Assembly: GCA_003574785.1 (NCBI GenBank)
Contig: QORU01000016.1
Coordinates: forward strand, 62,001 to 126,000
Source of the DNA: Taklimakanibacter deserti
GTDB lineage: Bacteria > Pseudomonadota > Alphaproteobacteria > Rhizobiales > Aestuariivirgaceae
Length of the DNA stretch: 64,000 bases
Direction of reading: 5' to 3'
Shown piece by piece: positions 53,434-61,569 of this stretch (its first letter is position 1; every line of letters begins with the position of its first letter). The position numbers were made by a program, and so were the translations under genes. The notes under the pieces are model-generated. The model saw only the letters and a program-made list of their open reading frames with translations, had not been told where the DNA came from and ran no database searches.

Positions 53434-54324
53434 ATGACCGATACGATGCCACCCCCGCCCAATGTCGATCCCCATGCGCTTGTCGAGATCGCGCCGGGTG
53501 TCCACGTCATCCGCGACCGGCGCGTGCCCCTGGTGCCCAATATCGGAATCGTCGTGGGAGAGGAGGCGGCGCTCGTCGTCGACACCGGCATGGGGCCTGA
53601 GAACGGCCGCAAGGTGCTCGACGTCGCCAGGCGCCTGGCCCAGGGCAAAAGGCTGATCCTGACGCTCACCCATTTCCATCCCGAGCACGGCTTCGGCGCG
53701 CAGGTCTTCAAGGGCGAGGCCGCCATCCTCTATAACGCGGCCCAGCGCGACGAGTTCGCCGCCAAGGGTCAAGCCTATCTCGGCATGTTCCGCACATTCG
53801 GTCCGGGCGTCGCCGCCGCACTGGAAGGCACCGAGCTCGTCATGCCCGATGAGGTCTATGACGGCGCATCGACGACCATCGACCTGGGCGGACGCCGTGT
53901 GGAGCTCAGCACCTATGGGCTCGCCCACACAAGGGGCGACCAGGTGGTCAGCGTTCCGGATGCGGGCGTCCTCTTCGCCGGCGACCTCGCCGAGGAGCGT
54001 ATCTTCCCGATCTTCCCCTGGTTTCCGCCCGATGATGCCGATCTCGACGCCGCCAACTGGGCCACTGTTCTGGCGGCACTCGAAGCCAGGAAGCCGAAGA
54101 TCGTCGTTCCAGGTCACGGCTCGCCCGGTGGCCCCGAGGTCCTGGCCGCCGTGCGTCGCTATATCCTCGACCTCAAATCCCGGGTCGCCGCCGAGGTCAA
54201 GGCCGGCAAGACCGCCGATGCGATCGTTGCATCTCTCGCGCCGAAAATCCGCGCCGAGCATCCCGACTGGGACGCGCCGGAATGGGTCGATTTCGCCATA
54301 AGGTATTTCAGCGCAACAGCGTGA
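53434..54324 (+). CDS. Metallo-beta-lactamase-fold hydrolase with HxHxEH metal motif
   Basis: Encodes 296 residues. The MBL fold is shown by VDTGMGPENGRKVLDVARRL, LTLTHFHPEHGFG, GLAHTRGDQV, FAGDLAEERIF and IVVPGHGSPGG. In the first motif the usual H-x-H-x-D-H is H-F-H-P-E-H, so the second metal ligand Asp is Glu. The gene starts three bases after livM and is followed at four bases by the isochorismatase-fold gene, so a substrate imported by the transporter may be hydrolysed here. Specific reaction unknown. Confidence 0.85.
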   Translation: MTDTMPPPPNVDPHALVEIAPGVHVIRDRRVPLVPNIGIVVGEEAALVVDTGMGPENGRKVLDVARRLAQGKRLILTLTHFHPEHGFGAQVFKGEAAILYNAAQRDEFAAKGQAYLGMFRTFGPGVAAALEGTELVMPDEVYDGASTTIDLGGRRVELSTYGLAHTRGDQVVSVPDAGVLFAGDLAEERIFPIFPWFPPDDADLDAANWATVLAALEARKPKIVVPGHGSPGGPEVLAAVRRYILDLKSRVAAEVKAGKTADAIVASLAPKIRAEHPDWDAPEWVDFAIRYFSATA

Positions 54325-54328
54325 CATC

Positions 54329-54919
54329 ATGGACAAGGCACTGATCGCCCTTCACTTCCAGAACGACATCTGCCACCCGGACGGCAAGATCCCCTTCGCG
54401 GTGGATCGCGCGGCGGGGGGTGTCGATCGCTTTCTCGATGCCGCAAGGACTCTCATTGCGAGCGCGCGGCAGGCGGGCTGGCTCGTGATCCACGTCCATA
54501 TCGCCTTTCGGGCCGACTATGCCGACCTGCCGCGGAACTGCCGTCTGTTCAGCACCGTCGAGACGCTCGGCGCCCTCAGGCGGGGCTCATGGGGCGCGGC
54601 ACCGATGCAAGAGTTCGAACCCGCCCCCGGCGACGTAACGCTCGTTCATGCCTGCAACAACGCGTTCCACCGGACCGGGCTCGAGGAGATCCTCACAGCG
54701 CAGGGCGTCACCCATGTAGCTGTGGCCGGGCTCGCCACCCAATATTCGGTCGAGCACACCGTCAGGCACGCCGCGGATCTGGGCTATTTCGTCACCATGG
54801 TGCGCGACTGCTGCGCCTCGGCGAACAAGACGGCAGCGGAAGCCTCCTTCGCCAGCATGGCGATGCTGGCCGACATCGAGACCCTGGACTCTCTCTCGTC
54901 CTCTGAACGATGGCCTTAG
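54329..54919 (+). CDS. Isochorismatase-fold protein lacking the D-K-C catalytic triad
   Basis: Encodes 196 residues. The cysteine-hydrolase fold is recognisable: ALIALHFQNDICHPDGKIPF, HACNNAFHRTGLEEILTAQG, VTHVAVAGLATQYSVEHTVR. The catalytic residues expected are Asp in (V/L)DxQND, Lys in HKxxxSAF, and Cys in GxATNxCVExT. Here they are His9, Ala108 and Ser140. All three replaced implies loss of the classical amidase/isochorismatase chemistry; it may bind a ligand or have a changed mechanism. Stop codon overlaps that of the convergent AT-rich gene. Confidence 0.85.
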   Translation: MDKALIALHFQNDICHPDGKIPFAVDRAAGGVDRFLDAARTLIASARQAGWLVIHVHIAFRADYADLPRNCRLFSTVETLGALRRGSWGAAPMQEFEPAPGDVTLVHACNNAFHRTGLEEILTAQGVTHVAVAGLATQYSVEHTVRHAADLGYFVTMVRDCCASANKTAAEASFASMAMLADIETLDSLSSSERWP

Positions 54920-55455
54920 TTGAAGCGTCCAAAAGAGTTTTCTGAAAGTAGTCTTTCCAAAACTTCTAGCTTCAGATGCTCTTGGATTACAGCAAATTGA
55001 CTTGTGCTCCGATGATGCACAACATCTTCAAATAGACTCTTGATCTTTTCAACAAAGCTTAGAGACACTAACTCAGGCAAAGCAAATCGGAGCAAAATAT
55101 CTCTGATTACTTCTGCTCCATCGTCCTCCAATGCGTTTTTGGTCAGCTCCATTGTGGTCCAAATGTTGCTGCTATCAAGGAGTCCCAAGTAACAGTGGCA
55201 CACTTGTGTAGTCGGATTCGATTCATGTATTTCAAGAGCACGTCGGAGCGGCAGAAAGTCCATACCCACAACCGGTTGGATCAGAATCTTTCCGCCGCGT
55301 TTCATTACACCTGAGAAGAAGTATGCTTCGAATTCGGGCTTGATCTTCTTGACGGCCTTGAACTGAGATCTCGCTCTGACCTTTTCAAAGCCGAGTGACT
55401 CCAAAGCAGTAAGGACTTTTTCCTCTACTTGTCTAACTGGATTAAAGCCTTCCAT
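54916..55455 (-). CDS. Orphan hypothetical protein, AT-richer than neighbours
   Basis: Encodes 179 residues. Mixed alpha/beta soluble protein without signal or membrane segment: VRQVEEKVLTALESLGFEKV, KPEFEAYFFSGVMKRGGKIL, and a helical C-terminal half (ALPELVSLSFVEKIKSLFED). Family not recognised. Codon use is much more AT-rich than in the flanking genes, and it sits tightly between the stops of two other genes, suggesting insertion of a foreign gene. Confidence 0.65.
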   Translation of the reverse strand: MEGFNPVRQVEEKVLTALESLGFEKVRARSQFKAVKKIKPEFEAYFFSGVMKRGGKILIQPVVGMDFLPLRRALEIHESNPTTQVCHCYLGLLDSSNIWTTMELTKNALEDDGAEVIRDILLRFALPELVSLSFVEKIKSLFEDVVHHRSTSQFAVIQEHLKLEVLERLLSENSFGRFN

Positions 55456-55485
55456 CTCACTGACTCGCGACTGTGGGCTGGTGAG

Positions 55486-56112
55486 CTAGCTGGAGGAGCT
55501 TCCCGCGCCGTCCACGGGCTTCAGGCCGGGCGCCGGCGCGCCGATGATGAGATCGGTCATCGTGTCGATCGCGGGCAGCGTCTTGTCGCCCCGCACGCCG
55601 AGATAGGCGCCGGCGACAAAGCCGTTGAACGACATGAAGAGCACATGCGAGAGGCTGGCATAGTGGTGGAGACTGTGCAGCGGTTTTGGCTCGGCGGCCT
55701 TCAGCATTCTGGCCACGCGCTGCTCGCACCATTCCAGGAGCTCGCCGCTATAGTGGTCGGCCGGTGTCGCCATCGACACCGCCTGCATCAGATTGTTGGC
55801 GAAGAAATTCTGCTCATGGGGAATGTCCCGCCAGATCGCCTCGATGATCCGCCGCACCTTGGCGCGGTGGCCGCTCACCGATTTGATCTCATGGTCGAGC
55901 TGCTCGAGCCGCGTCTTCAGCCACGGGCTGAACACCTCGTAGAACAGCGCCAGCTTGGAATCGAAATAGGTATAGATGGCCGAGGGCGCCACACCGGCGC
56001 GCTGTCCGATCTCGTTCGTCGAGGTACCGACATAGCCCTTGTCGACGAACAGCCGCGCCGCCGCATCGACGATGGCCTCGCGGACTTCGACCTTCTTCAC
56101 CTGCACCATCAT
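55486..56112 (-). CDS. TetR-family transcriptional regulator
   Basis: Encodes 208 residues. The HTH is VREAIVDAAARLFVDKGYVG then TSTNEIGQRAGVAPSAIYTY and FDSKLALFYEVF, the TetR pattern. The C-terminal ligand domain is helical. Two ATGs (56112, 56109) are possible. It probably controls the divergent or co-directional genes around it (exporter at 56190, same strand). No copy of the TGAACGTTCA palindrome was seen in its own upstream region. Confidence 0.9.
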   Translation of the reverse strand: MMVQVKKVEVREAIVDAAARLFVDKGYVGTSTNEIGQRAGVAPSAIYTYFDSKLALFYEVFSPWLKTRLEQLDHEIKSVSGHRAKVRRIIEAIWRDIPHEQNFFANNLMQAVSMATPADHYSGELLEWCEQRVARMLKAAEPKPLHSLHHYASLSHVLFMSFNGFVAGAYLGVRGDKTLPAIDTMTDLIIGAPAPGLKPVDGAGSSSS

Positions 56113-56189
56113 GTCGTCCTTGCAAACGCGATCAAACCATCAGCTTCCGGCATAGCGAAGGTTTCCGTCTTTGCCAAGCATGGGGCCGG

Positions 56190-57095
56190 TCACCGCAGCT
56201 GGACCGCCGCCCCGCGCCTTCGCCACAGCTCCCACAGGCTTTCCATCATCCCGGCCACCGAGATCAGGATGATGCCGATCGCCTCGCGCCAGCCGAAGGG
56301 ATCGCCCGACCAGAGGGCCGCGGTGATGGCGCCGACGCTGATCTCGGTCATGAACAGGAGGCCGACGAGGCCCGGATTGAGCTTGGGCGTGCCCCACATG
56401 GAGGCGAAGACACCGGTCATCACCACGATGAGGATAGTCGGCACGAGCCAGGGCAATTGCGCCAGATAGACGGCAAGGGGCGGTGAGGTCGAAGGATCGG
56501 GCCCGAGGAACAAGAGGAGCGCCGCCGCGACCACCGCCGACCAGATGAAGTTCTGGACGACCAGGTCGATGGCGGCACTTTCCTTGTCGGCGCGCAGCAG
56601 GATCGCGGCGACCGACCACAGGAAGCCCGAGCCGAGCGCGATCCAGTCGCCCGGCCGCTCGGGCAGCGGAATGCCGGCATCGGCACGGAAGATGACCAGC
56701 ATGCCGAGGAGCGCCACCGCCATGGCGACCCAGCGCAGCAGGGTGATCGGTTCGCCGAGGAAGATCCGGGCGAGGAGCGTGCTCCATAAGGGCGTCAGAT
56801 AGAAGAGGAGCGTCGCGCGAACGACATCGGTGTAGAGGATCGACACGGAATAAGCCACCAGGCTCAAGGCCGCCATGAACCCTAAGAGCTGCAGCCAGAG
56901 TCCGCCCGCGACCGTCGGCCGCCACCTGACGAGCAGTATGGGCAGGCAGAGCGCGAAGGGCAGGGTGTAGAAAAAGAAGGTCGCCCACAGGCCGCCGATC
57001 CCGGCCTGATCGAGGCTGCGGATCGGGATCCAGAACAATCCCCAGACCATGCCCGAATAGGCGCAGGCGAACTTCGCCAGTGTCTCGGTTTTCAT
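56190..57095 (-). CDS. EamA/DMT-family transporter
   Basis: Encodes 301 residues with ten predicted helices in two EamA repeats, for example TLPFALCLPILLVRWRPTVA, LLFYLTPLWSTLLARIFLGE PITLLRW and the second-half LLFMTEISVGAITAALWSGD. Such proteins export metabolites or amino acids. It precedes the TetR gene on the same strand and is 20 bases after a cupin gene, probably one transcript. Confidence 0.87.
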   Translation of the reverse strand: MKTETLAKFACAYSGMVWGLFWIPIRSLDQAGIGGLWATFFFYTLPFALCLPILLVRWRPTVAGGLWLQLLGFMAALSLVAYSVSILYTDVVRATLLFYLTPLWSTLLARIFLGEPITLLRWVAMAVALLGMLVIFRADAGIPLPERPGDWIALGSGFLWSVAAILLRADKESAAIDLVVQNFIWSAVVAAALLLFLGPDPSTSPPLAVYLAQLPWLVPTILIVVMTGVFASMWGTPKLNPGLVGLLFMTEISVGAITAALWSGDPFGWREAIGIILISVAGMMESLWELWRRRGAAVQLR

Positions 57096-57115
57096 GGGCG
57101 GTCGATCGGACGGTC

Positions 57116-57475
57116 CTAGAGATTGCGCTCGATCTCGCGCACGAAGACGGCGATGGTGGCGCCGGTCTTGGTGTAGGAATTGTGCTGGGTGCCCTCCTTG
57201 AGCAGCACGAAATCGCCGGGCTTGTAGACATAGCCGTCATTGTCGATGAGCTCGCCCTCGATCATCAGGAACTGCTCATGGCAGGTATGCTCATGCGGCT
57301 GGCTCGAGGCGCCGGGCTCCATCCGATAGATGTAGAATCCGGCACTTTCCGGGAAAGTCTCGTCGAGCTGCAGATAGCTCTGGTCGGTGAGCACCTTGCC
57401 GTCCACCACATAGGGCTTGAACCTGGTGGTCTTGATATTGGTGACGATCCGCTCGGCGTCCTCGATTTTGCGCAT
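57116..57475 (-). CDS. Cupin-domain protein
   Basis: Encodes 119 residues. The cupin motif PHEHTCHEQFLMIEGELIDN and GYVYKPGDFVLLKEGTQHNS has metal ligands (HEH...E and H). YIYRMEPGASSQ precedes it. ATG 57475 (MRKIEDAERIVTNIKTTRFK) is chosen; the longer frame is antisense to mgtE. First gene of a cupin - DMT - TetR transcript. Confidence 0.83.
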   Translation of the reverse strand: MRKIEDAERIVTNIKTTRFKPYVVDGKVLTDQSYLQLDETFPESAGFYIYRMEPGASSQPHEHTCHEQFLMIEGELIDNDGYVYKPGDFVLLKEGTQHNSYTKTGATIAVFVREIERNL

Positions 57476-57548
57476 GATGGCTCTTGCTCTTGAAAGGGTC
57501 CTCTGAACTGTGCCACGGAGTGTGGATAAAAGGCAATCGGCGGGCGAA

Positions 57549-58934
57549 ATGGCGGATATCATCATCACGGTGAAGCAGATTCGCGATGAATGGGGGTCGC
57601 TCGCCCCGGAATTCATCGCCGCGATCCGTGCGGGCTTGACCTCTGGCGACAACGAGGCGCTGCGCGCCGAGGCGAAGAACCTCCATGCGGCCGACCTCGC
57701 CAACCTCATCGAGGCGCTCGAGCCCGATGAGCGTGTAGGCCTGATCACGGGCCTTGGCCGTTCTTTCGACGGCGAGGCCCTGGCCGAGCTCGATGAGGGG
57801 GTGCGCGACCAGCTGATGGAAGCCCTGCCGGCCGACGTCATCGCCTCCGCCATCAAGAAGCTCGACACCGATGACGCCGCCTATCTGATCGAGGATCTTC
57901 CCAAGGAGGAGCAGGAAGAGATCCTGGCCAAGATCTCGCGTGAGGACCGGGTCGCCCTCAACCGCGCGCTCGAATATCCCGAGGGCACCGCCGGCCGCCT
58001 GATGCAGACCGAATTCGTGGCCGTCCCCGAATTCTGGACGATCGGCCAGACCATCGACTATATGCGCAGCGAAGCGGAGCTGCCGGAAGACTTCGTCGAG
58101 ATCTATGTCGTCAATCCGAGCTTCCACCTGACCGGCGTCGTCCCGGTCAGCCGGATCCTGCGCAACAAGCGCGACCGCAAGATTTCCGCGATCATGGAAA
58201 AGGAGCAGACGGTCTTCTCGGTCACCGACGAGGAGACCGACATCGCCTTCAAGTTCAAGCAGTATAATCTGGTGTCGGCGGCGGTCGTCGATGCCGACAA
58301 GCGCCTGGTCGGCGTGCTGATGGTCGACGACGTCGTCGACGTCATCGAGGAGGAGGCGGAAGAGGACATTCTCCATCTGGGCGGCGTCACCAGCGAGGAG
58401 ACGGTCAATGACAGCGTCTGGCGAACGACGAAATCGCGCTTCTCCTGGCGCCTGCTCAATCTCTTCACCGCACTCCTCGCCTCCTGGGTGATCTCCTGGT
58501 TCGATGCCACCATCCACCAGATGGTGGCGCTGGCCGTGCTCATGCCGATCGTCGCCTCGATGGGCGGCAATGCCGGCACCCAGACCATGACGGTAGCGGT
58601 GCGAGCGCTCGCCATGCGCGATCTCGGCCCCTTCAACGCCCTCAAGGTCATCTTGCGCGAATGCGCCTCGGGCCTGTTGAGCGGATTGATCTTCGCTCTG
58701 CTGGTCGGCGGCATGGCCTTCTGGTGGTTCGGCTCCGACGAGCTCGGGCTCATCATCGGTGCGGCCATGATCATCAACTTCTTCGCCGCAGCACTCGCCG
58801 GCATATTGGTGCCCTTGACGCTCGATTACTGGGATATCGATCCGGCGATTGCATCGGGCGTCTTCGTCACCATGGTGACGGACGTAGTCGGCTTCTTCGC
58901 TTTCCTGGGGCTCGCGGCGCTATGGCTGGCGTGA
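57549..58934 (+). CDS. mgtE: Magnesium transporter MgtE
   Basis: Encodes 461 residues. N-terminal MgtE_N superhelix (about 30-135: LRAEAKNLHAADLANLIEAL, DEDDAAYLIEDLP-like), two CBS domains (about 150-265, containing TIDYMRSEAELPEDFVEIYV and LVGVLMVDDVVDVIEEEAEE), and five C-terminal helices with IVASMGGNAGTQTMTVAVRA, the conserved pore sequence. The start is uncertain: GTG 57510 would add 13 residues; ATG 57549 gives a family-like N-terminus. Confidence 0.94.
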   Translation: MADIIITVKQIRDEWGSLAPEFIAAIRAGLTSGDNEALRAEAKNLHAADLANLIEALEPDERVGLITGLGRSFDGEALAELDEGVRDQLMEALPADVIASAIKKLDTDDAAYLIEDLPKEEQEEILAKISREDRVALNRALEYPEGTAGRLMQTEFVAVPEFWTIGQTIDYMRSEAELPEDFVEIYVVNPSFHLTGVVPVSRILRNKRDRKISAIMEKEQTVFSVTDEETDIAFKFKQYNLVSAAVVDADKRLVGVLMVDDVVDVIEEEAEEDILHLGGVTSEETVNDSVWRTTKSRFSWRLLNLFTALLASWVISWFDATIHQMVALAVLMPIVASMGGNAGTQTMTVAVRALAMRDLGPFNALKVILRECASGLLSGLIFALLVGGMAFWWFGSDELGLIIGAAMIINFFAAALAGILVPLTLDYWDIDPAIASGVFVTMVTDVVGFFAFLGLAALWLA

Positions 58935-59395
58935 CCGAGCCCGGCATCCGGGTTGCACCGGCACGGCCTCAGGACAAGGACGCCTGGCTGAGGCTTTGGC
59001 TTGAATGGCAGCGCCACATGAAAGGTGCCGTCCCCGCCGATGTCACGGAAAGAACCTGGGCTCGGGCACTGGCGACGGACAGCGGTCTTCAGATCCTGCT
59101 CGCCTTCACACCCCAAGGTGAGGCCATCGGCTTCGCCACGGTGAGCTTGACGCCCTTTGCCTGGACCGCCTCCGATATCGCCTTCCTGCAGGATCTCTTC
59201 GTCCTGGACCGCGCCCGCGGCAAGGGCGTGGGCGAGGCATTGCTCAGGGCCGTCTACCGCCAGGCGGATGAAAAGGGCGCGACCCAGGTCTTCTGGATGG
59301 TCGATGAGACGGATGGGAAGCTAAAGCGCTTTTATGAAAGAAACGGCATCCGCACACCCTATTTGCGCTACATGCGTACACCCTGGCCCTGGTGA
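58922..59395 (+). CDS. GNAT-family N-acetyltransferase
   Basis: Encodes 157 residues. IRVAPARPQDKDAWLRLWLE begins the fold; DLFVLDRARGKGVGEALLRA contains the acetyl-CoA loop R-G-K-G-V-G; FWMVDETDGKLKRFYERNGI ends it. It overlaps mgtE by 13 bases if ATG 58922 is used, or by four with GTG 58931 (GTGA). The 3' end overlaps the convergent HutD-like gene by 28 bases. Confidence 0.87.
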   Translation: MAGVTEPGIRVAPARPQDKDAWLRLWLEWQRHMKGAVPADVTERTWARALATDSGLQILLAFTPQGEAIGFATVSLTPFAWTASDIAFLQDLFVLDRARGKGVGEALLRAVYRQADEKGATQVFWMVDETDGKLKRFYERNGIRTPYLRYMRTPWPW

Positions 59396-59952
59396 ATGGT
59401 GCAGAGCGCGATGAGAGCGTCCGCCTCGAGAGGGGCCAGGACCCCGCTCTCCATCCCGGTGACTATCACCGTCTCGCCCGACCCGATGATATGACCGGCG
59501 AGCGATAGTTCGCCGTCGATCGCATGGATGAGGCGTGTCGTGCCGTCGCCGGTCAAAGGCAAAGGCGCTGTCACTCTCTGGCAGCTGAGCGATCCCTGGC
59601 CGAAATGGCGCGCCACCATCAGGTTGAAGTCGCGCACCGGACCGTCCGCGAGCTTGCCGGTGACCGCCCAGTCGCCTGAGAATGCGGCCGGGTGATAGCG
59701 AGCAAGCTCGATTGCGCCGTTGTCCTCGCTTTCGAGCCGCATGCCGGCGCCGTCGAGCAACATGATATGCCGGTCGTAGCCCGGGAATTTGGAGAAGGGG
59801 CCATCCGACGCGACATCAGCGATGCTGACCCGCCATTGGAACGGCGTGCCGGCAAGGCCCGAGCCCGGGGGCGAGACCCATATCTCGGTCGTGACGCCGC
59901 CGCCATTCTTCCACGGCATCACCTTGTAGTCTTCCTGGCGTAGGATGTTCAT
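59368..59952 (-). CDS. HutD/Ves family protein
   Basis: Encodes 194 residues. MNILRQEDYKVMPWKNGGGV TTEIWV is the HutD/Ves signature, followed by FQWRVSIADVASDGPFSKFP GYDR and RDFNLMVARHFGQGSLSCQR. This is a bicupin-like fold associated with histidine utilisation in some bacteria; no hut genes are nearby. ATG 59952 is chosen since it starts the signature. Confidence 0.9.
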   Translation of the reverse strand: MNILRQEDYKVMPWKNGGGVTTEIWVSPPGSGLAGTPFQWRVSIADVASDGPFSKFPGYDRHIMLLDGAGMRLESEDNGAIELARYHPAAFSGDWAVTGKLADGPVRDFNLMVARHFGQGSLSCQRVTAPLPLTGDGTTRLIHAIDGELSLAGHIIGSGETVIVTGMESGVLAPLEADALIALCTIHQGQGVRM

Positions 59953-59965
59953 GGCCCAATCCCTT

Positions 59966-61351
59966 TCAATGCCGGGCACGGCCGATGGGTTCGGCATGGG
60001 CGATCACCCGCTTGATCCGGGGCTCCTCATGCTGAAGCTCGGTCTCGATCCGGTCGATGACCTCATGCACCGTCTCGATCGTCTCGGATGGGTCGAAGCG
60101 GCAATGATAATGCACGAAGAGCCCCTCGCTGTTGCGCCTGACCCGGACATTATGGATATCGCTGATGCGGCTTTCGCCGGCGACGAGCTTGCGCAGCATG
60201 GTCTCGATCGCCTCCTTGTCGTGGGCGGGCAGGTCTTCGCCGGGCAGGACCCTTTCGGGTAAAGGCTCGATATGGCTTTCGACCTCGACATCCTCGCCGA
60301 GCTCGCGGCGAATGGCGGCCTCGAGCATCGTCGCCTTCTCATGCGCGTCCTCGAGCGTCATCGAGCCTTCGACCTCGAGATCGAAGCTGACGGCCGTCCT
60401 TATGCCGACGCGCTGGATGGTGAGATGATGAATGGCGAGGCCCTGGCGCTGGGCGATGAGGCGCACCCGCTCGGAAATGGATTCATCATCGAGCGCCACC
60501 GGATCGGTGGTGACCGTCACATCGGCGTTGGGGTAGCGGATCTTGATGTCGCGGGCGATTTTCTGGCGCAGCGCGATCATGTCGTCGATCGGCATGGTGC
60601 GCGGCACCGTCACCACGACGCCGGTGAAGAGTGTGGCGCCGGCGGGCCTGATGCGCAGGCGGGCGAGCGACAGGACGCCGTCCGTCCCTTCGACGATCTT
60701 GCGGATGTCCTCGGTGGCGCCGCCCGGTGCCGCATCGAGCAGCGTGTCGAGGGTGCGTGCACCGAGCCGCACCGCCGCCACCATCATGACGGCGGCGACG
60801 ATCAAAGCGGCGATCGAATCGGCGGCCGGATAGCCGAGCCACACGGCGGCGAGCCCGGCAAGGACGGCGAGCGAGCTCCACATGTCGGAGGTGAAATTGA
60901 GCGCATCGGCCGCGAGCGCCTCGCTCGACGTCGCCGTGGCGACCCGGCTCAGAGCGCGGGCCCGGAAGAAATCGATGACAATCGAGGCGACGATGATGGC
61001 CGTCGCCCACCAGGCAAAGAGGATGTGGGTCTCGCCGGAGAGAAGCCGACGGATGGCTTCATAGGCGATCCAGCCCGTCGTGCCGAGCAACAAGCCGGTC
61101 TCGGCCAGCGCCGCCATGCTCTCGAACTTGGCATGGCCGTAGTGATGCCGGTCGTCCGGCGGCTGGTCGCCCATGCGCACGGCGAAGAAAGTGATCACCG
61201 TGGCGCAGAAGTCGGTGAAGCTGTGGACCGCTTCCGACAGGATGCCGAGCGAGCCCGTCAACAGGCCGGCCACCAGCTTGGCGATGGCGAGGCCGGCGCT
61301 GGCGAGCATCGAGACGAGGGCTACCGACTGTTTCTCCGAATGAACCTGCAT
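59966..61351 (-). CDS. Cation diffusion facilitator (CDF) metal transporter with extended C-terminus
   Basis: Encodes 461 residues against about 300 for FieF. Six helices (about 10-200) are followed by cytoplasmic ferredoxin-like domains that seem repeated (about 215-295, 295-380, 380-455). By alignment with FieF, the transport site is His43, Asp47 (HSFTDFCATV) and Asn152, Asp156 (ALNFTSDMW), where FieF has D-D-H-D. DDRHHYGHAKFESMAALAE is the conserved loop. It exports a divalent metal; given the cobalt context Co, Ni, Mn or Fe are all possible. Confidence 0.88.
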   Translation of the reverse strand: MQVHSEKQSVALVSMLASAGLAIAKLVAGLLTGSLGILSEAVHSFTDFCATVITFFAVRMGDQPPDDRHHYGHAKFESMAALAETGLLLGTTGWIAYEAIRRLLSGETHILFAWWATAIIVASIVIDFFRARALSRVATATSSEALAADALNFTSDMWSSLAVLAGLAAVWLGYPAADSIAALIVAAVMMVAAVRLGARTLDTLLDAAPGGATEDIRKIVEGTDGVLSLARLRIRPAGATLFTGVVVTVPRTMPIDDMIALRQKIARDIKIRYPNADVTVTTDPVALDDESISERVRLIAQRQGLAIHHLTIQRVGIRTAVSFDLEVEGSMTLEDAHEKATMLEAAIRRELGEDVEVESHIEPLPERVLPGEDLPAHDKEAIETMLRKLVAGESRISDIHNVRVRRNSEGLFVHYHCRFDPSETIETVHEVIDRIETELQHEEPRIKRVIAHAEPIGRARH

Positions 61352-61569
61352 GGCCGCTGTTTAGAGGGGGACAACCGAAAGGGGAACCGGGTTTTCTGCA
61401 ACAATTGCGCGCACATTTATGCATGAAGCTATGAAATGGAACCTCGTCTTGGTGAGGGCCATTCACCCGCTCAGTCATGATGGAAGCGCATGAATGATCT
61501 GCCGGGATAATTCTTGCGAATCCTGCCCTACCGGTGCTTTTTTCAGGCGCATCTCGAGTTTTCCCGCCT

